A model generated the notes under the pieces. It was not told the origin of the DNA and did not search any database. It saw only the letters and a program-made list of their open reading frames with translations. This document shows positions 1 to 6,515 of a stretch of DNA of 14,263 bases, one piece after another. The position numbers and the translations under genes are program-made. This DNA is from Mucilaginibacter sp. (lineage in GTDB: Bacteria > Bacteroidota > Bacteroidia > Sphingobacteriales > Sphingobacteriaceae), in assembly GCA_028288315.1 (NCBI GenBank), contig JAQBNY010000338.1:1-14263 (forward strand), written 5' to 3'. Positions within the stretch are counted from its first letter, which is position 1. Every line of letters begins with the position of its first letter.

Positions 1-86
1 TGTTGTATGGGAGTTGGGGTGGTGTACCCCATGCTTAAAACGCCTTCGAGTAATTGTTCGTTAAAATTGAAATCCTGAAATGTCAC
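1..86 (-). CDS. DEAD-box RNA helicase, N-terminal fragment
   Basis: This is the 5' end of a minus-strand gene that leaves the window at base 1, so only 28 codons are visible. The translation carries the Q motif of DEAD-box ATP-dependent RNA helicases: GYTTPTPIQ at residues 20-28, with an aromatic residue (Phe) about 16-18 residues upstream and LLEGVLSMG between. In this family the Q motif contacts the adenine of ATP. I chose the GTG at 86-84 as start because it lies just before TFQDFNF and no ATG occurs in frame between it and the upstream in-frame stop. The later Met at residue 19 would cut off part of the motif. RhlE-like cold-shock helicases of Bacteroidota begin in this way, but the subfamily cannot be fixed from 28 residues. 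The gene is divergent from the outer-membrane protein gene at 264. Confidence 0.82.
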   Translation of the reverse strand, partial: MTFQDFNFNEQLLEGVLSMGYTTPTPIQ

Positions 87-166
87 TATTTTGTTAAAAT
101 CTGACTTGCAAGATAGGCATTTAGTTATGTAAAACGATGTTTACTATGTAATGACAGGGTAAACTA

Positions 167-174
167 TATTTTTG
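167..174 (+). promoter_or_regulatory. Possible Bacteroidota -7 promoter box (TAnnTTTG)
   Basis: TATTTTTG matches the TAnnTTTG -7 consensus of the Bacteroidota primary sigma factor. It would give a 5' UTR of roughly 80 nt for the gene at 264. There is no clear TTTG -33 element about 19-20 bp upstream, so the match could be chance in AT-rich DNA. The rest of the 87-263 divergent intergenic region has only a short imperfect inverted repeat (188-192 with 209-213) and no recognised RNA element. Confidence 0.28.
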
Positions 175-263
175 AGGGCCTGCAAAACGGTATAAATACC
201 CAAAACATTACCGCTTTGTGGCTGTCATTATAGAAATTTTCAGGCACACGTGTCGCATGTAAT

Positions 264-1262
264 ATGGTTAAAATCCTATTCCGTTCTTATAATATATATA
301 TTGGCTTATTTCTTTTGTTTATAACAAAAGCAAATGGCTATGCGGCTACAGATACACCTGCATTTCACCGGGATACAATAGGTAAAATTACAGTAACTAA
401 ACGCATCCTTAACCGCGATTTTAACAGCATTTACCAGCAAAATTTAAGAACGTCTTTTTTTGGGCAAGAGTACTTTCAGCCACAGAAAACGCAACTAGAT
501 GCTGATATTGTTGCCAACTTTGTGATTTTTAATACTCCTAAATCCCGCTTTTTTTTCAATGCTTTTACCCGTATCAAGATAAGGTTACTGGCTACCCGGG
601 GTGCCCCGGTAAAATCTCCAAGCTATATGCCGGGCGGTGTTTTATATACCAGAGTAAATAATGACCCTTTTAACCCTAAATTTTTATCACTGGGCTATAC
701 GCACCACTCTAATGGTGCGCGTGGGCCTACTTTACTTCCTGATGGTAGCTTTAATGTGGATAGTGGCAAGTTCTCAACTAATTTTTACACGCTTAATTAT
801 ACCACGGGCAGGCGTACCGATAAAATAGATAGAATAATTAATAGATACACTACCCTTGGGGTTGAACTTCATTCAGGTTTATTAGGAAAGGGAGTTGCAG
901 ATGGCTTAGCAGGTAGATATGGTTTTGTGAGAATTAACGGAACTTATTTATATAACCTTGCAAAAAGAGAGCCCGACCCTATAAAAACTAACAGATGGGT
1001 ATTTAACAACTGGCAGCGAATACAATTCGATTTTACTTATATAGCTGATAAGTACAATGATTACAATGCCTTTAACCTTAAAAAACGATTAAACGTTAGT
1101 TTAAAATATTACTACCACCTGCCTTTCCTTAAAGATGTATCTGTAATGGCCGGGGGCGGCTACCGCGGGCAGGATGATTATAACTTCTCTTTTCAACAGA
1201 GTTATGGATATGCCACTCTGGGTTTATCATCAGGGCTTTCTTTCATAATCAACAGAAATTAG
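264..1262 (+). CDS. Outer-membrane beta-barrel protein, OMPLA/PagL-like lipid hydrolase candidate
   Basis: A 332-residue exported protein. A hydrophobic N-terminal signal (about residues 8-28) is followed by alternating polar and aromatic segments typical of an outer-membrane beta-barrel, ending in strands rich in Tyr, Gly and Phe. The key feature is YTHHSNG at residues 145-151. In outer-membrane phospholipase A (OMPLA, PldA) the catalytic His and Ser form an H-x-S-N-G motif at the barrel rim, with a downstream Asn completing the triad. Here His147, Ser149 and Asn173 (in TNFYTLNY) could play those roles, though the loop between Ser and Asn is longer than in E. coli PldA. The lipid A deacylase PagL has a similar H-x-S-N site but is much shorter, so OMPLA fits the length better. 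A non-enzymatic barrel remains possible. The gene stands alone, with intergenic DNA on both sides. Confidence is high for a barrel and moderate for a lipid hydrolase. Confidence 0.6.
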   Translation: MVKILFRSYNIYIGLFLLFITKANGYAATDTPAFHRDTIGKITVTKRILNRDFNSIYQQNLRTSFFGQEYFQPQKTQLDADIVANFVIFNTPKSRFFFNAFTRIKIRLLATRGAPVKSPSYMPGGVLYTRVNNDPFNPKFLSLGYTHHSNGARGPTLLPDGSFNVDSGKFSTNFYTLNYTTGRRTDKIDRIINRYTTLGVELHSGLLGKGVADGLAGRYGFVRINGTYLYNLAKREPDPIKTNRWVFNNWQRIQFDFTYIADKYNDYNAFNLKKRLNVSLKYYYHLPFLKDVSVMAGGGYRGQDDYNFSFQQSYGYATLGLSSGLSFIINRN

Positions 1263-1350
1263 AGCTTATAGTTAGGAGGAAAAAGACCGGGTGAGTCAAA
1301 ATCACCTGCTTATGACCAATCCCGGCAATATTTTTTCACAAATCGCGTAA

Positions 1351-1395
1351 AATTTTTGATTGATAATATGCAGTTTATACCATCAATCAAAAATT
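1351..1395. repeat. 14-bp perfect inverted repeat upstream of the keto-sugar operon
   Basis: Arms 1351-1364 (AATTTTTGATTGAT) and 1382-1395 are exact reverse complements, separated by a 17-base spacer. The repeat lies 65 bp before the start codon at 1461, where an operator or an element of the mRNA leader could sit. The arms are AT-rich and no T-run follows on the plus strand, which argues against a simple terminator of the upstream gene. Its role is not known from sequence. Confidence 0.5.
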
Positions 1396-1460
1396 ATCAT
1401 ACATTTACTTTTCCTATTTATAACCACGCAGCGCCCATACGCTGTTAAAAATTTTACATT

Positions 1461-2132
1461 ATGAAAAAATTGTTATTAACCGCATTTGCTTTTACAGCAT
1501 TATCTTATTCGGCATTCGCACAAGCCGGTAAAACACAAACCTTATTTGATGGTAAAACCACAAAAGGATGGCACGGCTATCTTCGTACCGATGCAGGACC
1601 CTGGTCTGTGGTTGATGGTGCGTTGCAGTTAGACCCTAAAGCTCCTAACCAAGCCGACCTGGTCACTGATGGCGAATATGAGAACTATGAATTAACATTA
1701 GATTGGAAAATTGCCGAAGGCGGTAACAGTGGTATTATATTCGGAGTGCATGAAGACACTACTTTAAAAGCTACTTATGCAAGCGGTATTGAAATGCAGG
1801 TTTTGGATAATGAAAAAGCCGAAGACAATAAAAAAGCTAATCACTTAGCGGGTTCGTTGTATGATATGAAGGCCGCTCCTGCTACTGCGGCTAAACCTGC
1901 CGGGCAGTGGAACGCAGTTAAACTACGTAAAGACAATGGTCACCTTACTTTTTGGTTAAACGGAAAAGAAGTAATTAATGTACAAATGGGCAGCCCGGAA
2001 TGGCAGGAACTATTAAACAATAGTAAATTCAAAACATGGAAAAATTTTGCTAAATACCCTAAAGGCCATATAGCATTACAGCAACATGGCGCTGTTGTAG
2101 CATATAAAAACATCAAGATTAAACAACTATAA
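1461..2132 (+). CDS. Exported DUF1080 (3-keto-disaccharide hydrolase domain) protein
   Basis: A 223-residue protein with a clear Sec signal peptide (residues 1-20, cleavage after AFA) and one DUF1080/PF06439 domain, a concanavalin-like jelly roll. Visible family signatures are LFDGK (28-32) followed by GW (36-37), GGNSGIIF (87-94), IEMQVLDN (110-117), GSLYD (131-135) and GHIALQQHG (202-210). Pfam names this family for hydrolysis of 3-keto-disaccharides, and gut Bacteroidota homologues act on 3-keto-glycosides. The length fits a single-domain member without a carbohydrate-binding module. The gene is first in an apparent operon with a GMC dehydrogenase 45 bp downstream and that enzyme's small subunit. 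This supports the same reading: the flavoenzyme makes a 3-keto sugar in the periplasm and this protein cleaves the glycosidic bond. Family assignment is firm; the substrate is inferred. Confidence 0.9.
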   Translation: MKKLLLTAFAFTALSYSAFAQAGKTQTLFDGKTTKGWHGYLRTDAGPWSVVDGALQLDPKAPNQADLVTDGEYENYELTLDWKIAEGGNSGIIFGVHEDTTLKATYASGIEMQVLDNEKAEDNKKANHLAGSLYDMKAAPATAAKPAGQWNAVKLRKDNGHLTFWLNGKEVINVQMGSPEWQELLNNSKFKTWKNFAKYPKGHIALQQHGAVVAYKNIKIKQL

Positions 2133-2177
2133 CCTAAAACCACGCAAATATTTATAGTTCGACATATATTTTATTAA

Positions 2178-3911
2178 ATGGAAGATTTACAGATCAAAAA
2201 ATCAGCCACCACTTATGATGTGGTTATTGTGGGTTCGGGGGCAGGTGGCGGTATGGCCGGCTATGTTTTGGCAAATGCCGGCATTAAGGTTTTAATGTTA
2301 GAGGCAGGCGCTTTCTTTGACCCTAAAACAGATTCACACCAATTAAAATGGGCATGGGAATCTGCCCGCCGCGGAGCAGGTACAACCCGCCCGTTTGGTG
2401 ATTTTGATGCAGCCTACGGCGGCTGGCAATTGGAGGGTGAACCATATACTACCAAAGACAAAACAGAGTTTTACTGGTTCCGCGCGCGTATGCTGGGCGG
2501 GCGCACCAATCACTGGGGGCGTATATCCCTGCGTATGGGCCCTGAGGATTTTAAACCAAAAGATGGTCTTACTGACCCATGGCCAATAACCTATGAAGAA
2601 GTTAAACCTTATTATGATAAGGTTGACCGCATGATAGGTATTTACGGTACTGTTGAAAATATTGAAAGTGAGCCCGATGGTATATTTTTACCTCCGCCAA
2701 AGCCACGCCTTAATGAACTGTTCATTAAGCAAGGGGCTACTAAGGCCGGCGTTAAAGTAATTACAGGCCGTGGTTCGGTTTTAACTGAGGCTTTACCAAA
2801 TAATAAAGATCGTGGCGCCTGCTTCTTTTGCGGACAATGCGGCCGTAGTTGTAAAGTTTATGGCGATTTCTCGGCTTCATCATGTTTAGTTATCCCGGCC
2901 ATGAAAACCGGCAACTTAAAAGTGATAACCAATGCCATGGTGCGCGAGATACTTACCGACAAAAACGGATTGGCAACCGGTGTATCATATATCAACAAGG
3001 ATGATATGCAAGAGTACCAGGTAAACGCCAAAACGGTAGTGCTTGGTGCCAGCGCGGGTGAATCTGCCCGTATATTGCTTAACTCGAAGTCGGCGGCTCA
3101 TCCGGGCGGGTTGGCTAACAGTAGCGGTGTAGTAGGTAAATACCTGCATGATTCTACCGGTTCTGGAGCAGGCGGTTTTCTTCCGCAGCTTATGGATCGC
3201 AAACGTTATAACGAAGATGGTGTAGGCAGCGTGCACATTTACTCGCCATGGTGGCTGGATAATAAAAAACTGAACTTCCCGCGTGGCTACCATATTGAAT
3301 ACGGTGGTGGTATGCACATGCCAGCATACGGTTTTGGCGGTGGCATACAGGATATGAACGGCGCTGTACCGGGCCGTGATGGTAAAAAGAAAGATGGTGG
3401 TGGCTACGGTGCATCACTTAAAGATGATTACCGTCGCTTTTTTGGTACCCAGGTAGGCATGGCTGGTCGTGGTACTGCCATTGCCCGTGTCGATAATTAT
3501 TGCGAGATAGATCCTAGCACGGTTGATAAATACGGTATCCCGGTGTTACGGTTCCATTATAAATGGAGTAATGACGAGATTGCCCAGGCAAAACACATGC
3601 AGGAAACTTTCGAGGAAGTTTTACATGGCATGGGTGCTATTTATGGCACAATGCAAGGCCCAGAAACCAATTATGGTTTAGAGGCTCCGGGCAAAATTAT
3701 CCATGAGGTAGGTACCATCCGTATGGGTGATGATCCTAAAAAATCAGCATTGAATAAGTGGTGCCAGGCGCATGATTGCAAGAACCTTTTTGTGGTTGAT
3801 GCGGCTCCGTTTGTGCAACAAGGCGATAAAAATGCCACATGGACTATCCTTGCCTTATCAATGCGCACAGCAGAATATATATTACAACAACGTAAAAAAC
3901 TTAATGTATAA
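2178..3911 (+). CDS. GMC-family FAD dehydrogenase, large subunit with cysteine-rich cluster motif (glucoside 3-dehydrogenase-like)
   Basis: A 577-residue GMC oxidoreductase. The N-terminal FAD-binding fold shows G19-x-G21-x-x-G24 and the ribose-binding acidic residue E42 (LEAG). The FAD-contacting segment GGRTNHWGR is at 107-115. Four cysteines, C215, C218, C221 and C225, with C236 nearby, form a cluster-type insert like the Fe-S site of bacterial FAD-dependent glucose and glucoside 3-dehydrogenase large subunits. The C-terminal GMC block HEVGTIRMG (509-517) carries the likely catalytic His509, and Asn552 lies in KNATWTI. There is no signal peptide, so export would probably be by hitch-hiking with the Tat-signal small subunit encoded 6 bp downstream, as in known complexes of this class. 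The likely reaction is oxidation of a sugar or glycoside, with electrons leaving through the Fe-S cluster. The C3 position is inferred from the DUF1080 neighbour; gluconate or another polyol is an alternative substrate. Confidence 0.88.
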   Translation: MEDLQIKKSATTYDVVIVGSGAGGGMAGYVLANAGIKVLMLEAGAFFDPKTDSHQLKWAWESARRGAGTTRPFGDFDAAYGGWQLEGEPYTTKDKTEFYWFRARMLGGRTNHWGRISLRMGPEDFKPKDGLTDPWPITYEEVKPYYDKVDRMIGIYGTVENIESEPDGIFLPPPKPRLNELFIKQGATKAGVKVITGRGSVLTEALPNNKDRGACFFCGQCGRSCKVYGDFSASSCLVIPAMKTGNLKVITNAMVREILTDKNGLATGVSYINKDDMQEYQVNAKTVVLGASAGESARILLNSKSAAHPGGLANSSGVVGKYLHDSTGSGAGGFLPQLMDRKRYNEDGVGSVHIYSPWWLDNKKLNFPRGYHIEYGGGMHMPAYGFGGGIQDMNGAVPGRDGKKKDGGGYGASLKDDYRRFFGTQVGMAGRGTAIARVDNYCEIDPSTVDKYGIPVLRFHYKWSNDEIAQAKHMQETFEEVLHGMGAIYGTMQGPETNYGLEAPGKIIHEVGTIRMGDDPKKSALNKWCQAHDCKNLFVVDAAPFVQQGDKNATWTILALSMRTAEYILQQRKKLNV

Positions 3912-3917
3912 CGCATC

Positions 3918-4553
3918 ATGAACAGACGCGACACACTCAAAGCAATAGGTTTAGGTACCGTTTCTACAGGTTTACTGCTTGGCGGCTGCAAACCCGGCGA
4001 AAAAGCTGCACCAGACGCAACATCAGCAAAAACAGAAGCCGTTCCCGGCCGTATGCCCGAAGAAGTAGAACGGGATAAAAAGCTAAAGGCTGAAAAAACA
4101 TACTTTACCGAGCACGAAATGGGAACCATTACAGTATTGGCTGATATTATTATTCCGAAAGATGAAAAATCAGGCAGTGCAAGTGATGCCAAAGTACCCG
4201 ATTTTATCGAATTTATTGTAAAAGATATCCCAAGTCATAAACTGCCAATGCGCGGCGGACTTAAATGGATTGATATGTATTGCCTTAACCATTATGGTAA
4301 AGCTTTTATTGCCTGCAGCCATGCACAGCAAATTGAACTGATAGACCAAATAGCCTACCCATACAAAGCCAAAGCAGAGATGCAGCAGGGTGTAGCATTT
4401 TTTAACCGCATGCGCGACCTAACAGCTTCGGGCTTTTATAGTACCGAAATGGGCACAAAAGATATTGGCTACATAGGTAATGCTCCCAACAAATGGGAAG
4501 GTGTACCCTTAGATGTCTTGAAGCAATATGGCATGGAAAACGTTAAGATCTAA
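3918..4553 (+). CDS. Gluconate 2-dehydrogenase subunit 3 family protein, Tat lipoprotein
   Basis: A 211-residue small subunit. The N-terminus has a twin-arginine motif (NRRDTLK, Arg3-Arg4), a hydrophobic stretch (residues 9-22) and a lipobox LLGGC with Cys24, so it should be a Tat-exported lipoprotein. A low-complexity Lys/Ala/Glu linker follows to about residue 60. The domain of the gluconate 2-dehydrogenase subunit 3 family (PF13618) then starts at FTEHEMGTITVLADIIIP. In known FAD dehydrogenases this subunit acts as chaperone and Tat escort for the large GMC subunit. Only 6 bp separate it from the large-subunit gene, so co-translation is likely. The usual cytochrome c subunit is not next to it; a terminator hairpin follows instead. 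Confidence 0.9.
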   Translation: MNRRDTLKAIGLGTVSTGLLLGGCKPGEKAAPDATSAKTEAVPGRMPEEVERDKKLKAEKTYFTEHEMGTITVLADIIIPKDEKSGSASDAKVPDFIEFIVKDIPSHKLPMRGGLKWIDMYCLNHYGKAFIACSHAQQIELIDQIAYPYKAKAEMQQGVAFFNRMRDLTASGFYSTEMGTKDIGYIGNAPNKWEGVPLDVLKQYGMENVKI

Positions 4554-4570
4554 GCTATCTTCATACCTAT

Positions 4571-4610
4571 AATACAAAAGCTGTCCTTAATTAGGGGCAG
4601 CTTTTGTATT
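4571..4610 (+). terminator. Strong hairpin terminator after the keto-sugar operon
   Basis: Arms 4571-4586 and 4595-4610 form a stem of 16 pairs, the outer 13 perfect plus one G-T and two G-C pairs, around an 8-base loop. The outer stem is A/T-rich, giving a T-rich 3' side on the plus strand, so it should stop transcription of the operon ending at 4553. It lies 17 bp after the stop codon. Confidence 0.8.
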
Positions 4611-4692
4611 TGGAGACATTAGTGCGCAATAAACCATAGTTACACCTCCAAATAAAAAAATGAACTAAATTGTACCACCTTTATAAAAACCT

Positions 4693-5439
4693 ATGTACTT
4701 TATTATATCAAAGCTATTTGTAATACTTATATATCCATTCACATGGATATTAGCTCTGCTACTGTATGCTGTTTTTTGCAAAAATGTACGCAGAAAGCAA
4801 AAACTTCTGATAACGGGTGTTGCATTACTTTACATATTTAGCAATTCTTTACTCATTAAACTTTTTGCCCGGATGTGGGATATTGATACTTACCCGTCAA
4901 CATCTAAAACTTATAGCAGTATTATATTGCTGGGTGGCTTTGCATCTAAAGGCACAGACGATAAAGGCATGTTTAACCAAAGTGCTGATAGGTATATACA
5001 GGCTATAAAATTACTTACCAACCATAATGCATCGCACTTATTGTTTACAGGAGGTAATGCCGAAATTACACCAGGCAAGTTTAGGGAGGGTTATTTTGCT
5101 AAGAGCGAGCTGAAGAAAATGCACTTTGCAGATAGTACCATAATTATTGAAAGCAAGGCGCGTAATACAATCGAAAATGCATTATTCTCAAAAAAATTAC
5201 TGGATCAAGCCAATTTAAAGCCCCCGTACTTGCTGGTTACATCAGCTTTTCATATGCGGCGGTCATTGCTCATATTTAAAAAAGCGGGGATAGAGGTGGC
5301 TCCTTATCCATCAGATTTTCTGATGAAAGAAAAGGTTGAATGGAGCGATCTTTTACCCAATGCAGATGCCTTTAGCATATGGAGCAAATATATTAAAGAG
5401 ATAGTAGGCTACATCACTACTTACTTTAAACACATTTAA
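4693..5439 (+). CDS. YdcF/ElyC/SanA-like DUF218 membrane protein
   Basis: A 248-residue protein with two N-terminal membrane segments (about residues 5-28 and 37-56) and a DUF218 domain (PF02698) beginning at SSIILLGG (75-82). Family signatures are the Gly-Gly after the first strand, the polar segment SADRY (97-101), ESKARNTIEN (153-162) corresponding to the usual SxxTxEN block, and TSAFHMRR (183-190). Members such as E. coli ElyC and SanA are inner-membrane proteins linked to envelope integrity and polysaccharide or peptidoglycan assembly; their chemistry is poorly known. The first residues and spacing fit the family, so the start at 4693 is reasonable. The GH43 gene starts 4 bp after its stop, which implies one transcript. 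A specific role in glycan use is inference from context only. Confidence 0.85.
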   Translation: MYFIISKLFVILIYPFTWILALLLYAVFCKNVRRKQKLLITGVALLYIFSNSLLIKLFARMWDIDTYPSTSKTYSSIILLGGFASKGTDDKGMFNQSADRYIQAIKLLTNHNASHLLFTGGNAEITPGKFREGYFAKSELKKMHFADSTIIIESKARNTIENALFSKKLLDQANLKPPYLLVTSAFHMRRSLLIFKKAGIEVAPYPSDFLMKEKVEWSDLLPNADAFSIWSKYIKEIVGYITTYFKHI

Positions 5440-5443
5440 AGCC

Positions 5444-6427
5444 ATGAAAAAAACAATTATATTACTATTAACAATATGTGCCTTTTATTTAGAGGCAGGT
5501 ATTGCTCAAACAAAAAAGACAACATCTGGCAACCCGGTTTTTGGAGGCTGGTACGCCGATCCGGAAGCTGCTATCTTTAGTAAACAGTATTGGATATATC
5601 CCACTTACTCTGCAAAATACAATCAGCAGGTACATTTTGATGCATTCTCTTCTTCTGACCTGGTTAACTGGACCAAGCATGACAATGTGCTCGATTCGTC
5701 AAACGTAAAGTGGGCTAAACGTGCTATGTGGGCACCAGCCTTAGTGAAAAAGGGTAATAAATACTATTTCTTTTTTGGTGCGAATGATATTCAGAATGAT
5801 AATGAAAAAGGTGGTATTGGTATAGCAGTTGCTGATAAACCCGAAGGCCCGTTTAAAGATTATTTAGGTAAACCTTTAATAGATAAAATAGTTAATGGCG
5901 CACAGCCAATTGATCAGTTTGTATTTAAAGATAGTGATGGCCAATACTATATTATTTATGGCGGGTGGGGCCATTGTAACATCGCGAAGCTTAAAAATGA
6001 TTTTACAGGCCTTGTTCCTTTTGCAGATGGTACAACTTTCCGTTCAATAACTCCTGAAGGTTATGTAGAAGGGCCGGTAATGTTTACCCGCAAAGGCAAA
6101 TACTACTTCATGTGGTCTGAAGGAGGCTGGACAGGCCCTGATTACCGGGTGGCATACGCTATTAGCGATAATATAAATGGTCCGTTTAAAAAAATTGGCA
6201 CTGTACTTAAGCAGGATGCAGCTGTGGCAACCGGCGCCGGGCATCACTCCATTATACAAGTGCCGGGGAAGGATGAGTGGTATATTATTTATCATCGCCG
6301 CCCATTAACTGAAACTGATGCCAACCACAGGGTAACTTGTATTGATAAAATGACCTTTGACACTAACGGATTGATAAATCAGGTACGTATAACTAATGAG
6401 GGTGTAACCGCAAGACGGCTGAAGTAA
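5444..6427 (+). CDS. Exported GH43-like glycoside hydrolase
   Basis: A 327-residue protein with a Sec signal peptide (residues 1-21) and a single five-bladed beta-propeller domain of the GH43 type. The three expected acidic residues can be placed: Asp39 in WYADPEAA (general base), Asp157 in QPIDQFVF (pKa modulator, before DGQYYIIYGG) and Glu209 in GYVEGPVMF (general acid). GAGHHSI (264-270) supplies the His often found near the central cavity, and YIIYHRR (280-286) is a typical final blade strand. The length matches a single-domain GH43 without accessory modules. The family mostly removes arabinofuranose, xylose or galactose from plant polysaccharides; which one applies here cannot be read from sequence. 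It is coupled to the upstream YdcF-like gene by a 4-bp gap. Confidence 0.85.
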   Translation: MKKTIILLLTICAFYLEAGIAQTKKTTSGNPVFGGWYADPEAAIFSKQYWIYPTYSAKYNQQVHFDAFSSSDLVNWTKHDNVLDSSNVKWAKRAMWAPALVKKGNKYYFFFGANDIQNDNEKGGIGIAVADKPEGPFKDYLGKPLIDKIVNGAQPIDQFVFKDSDGQYYIIYGGWGHCNIAKLKNDFTGLVPFADGTTFRSITPEGYVEGPVMFTRKGKYYFMWSEGGWTGPDYRVAYAISDNINGPFKKIGTVLKQDAAVATGAGHHSIIQVPGKDEWYIIYHRRPLTETDANHRVTCIDKMTFDTNGLINQVRITNEGVTARRLK

Positions 6428-6465
6428 TATGAAAACACTTTCTATTACTATCTTGAAATAAAAAA

Positions 6466-6493
6466 ACAGCCATAAACTTAAGTTTATGGCTGT
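6466..6493. terminator. Perfect 28-bp palindrome, terminator between convergent genes
   Basis: Bases 6466-6479 are the exact reverse complement of 6480-6493, so the palindrome has no spacer and folds with a minimal loop around CTTAAG. It sits between the GH43 stop (6427, plus) and the Gfo/Idh stop (6516, minus). A run of A on its left (6461-6466) becomes a T-run for minus-strand transcripts, so it is an orthodox intrinsic terminator for the minus gene and a plausible weaker one for the plus gene. Confidence 0.8.
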
Positions 6494-6515
6494 CAAAAAT
6501 TAAATAGCGATTAGG

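Noticed and set aside
1273..1280. Shine-Dalgarno-like TAGGAGGA
   Set aside because: No start codon follows at a suitable distance, and ribosome sites of this type are little used in Bacteroidota, so it is taken as chance.
1271..1336. Possible riboswitch or terminator between the barrel gene and the keto-sugar operon
   Set aside because: A 5-bp GGTGA/TCACC hairpin (1290-1306) and an alternative CCGGG/CCCGG pairing (1287-1291 with 1321-1325) followed by a T-run can be drawn, but the stems are short, one has a 29-base loop, and no known riboswitch core is recognisable. It may be a weak terminator of the gene ending at 1262.
3671..4192. A 173-codon minus-strand open frame spanning the GMC and small-subunit genes
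   Set aside because: It is antisense to two well-supported genes, crosses their junction, has low-complexity Ser-rich translation and matches no family I recognise. It is a shadow of the coding frames opposite.
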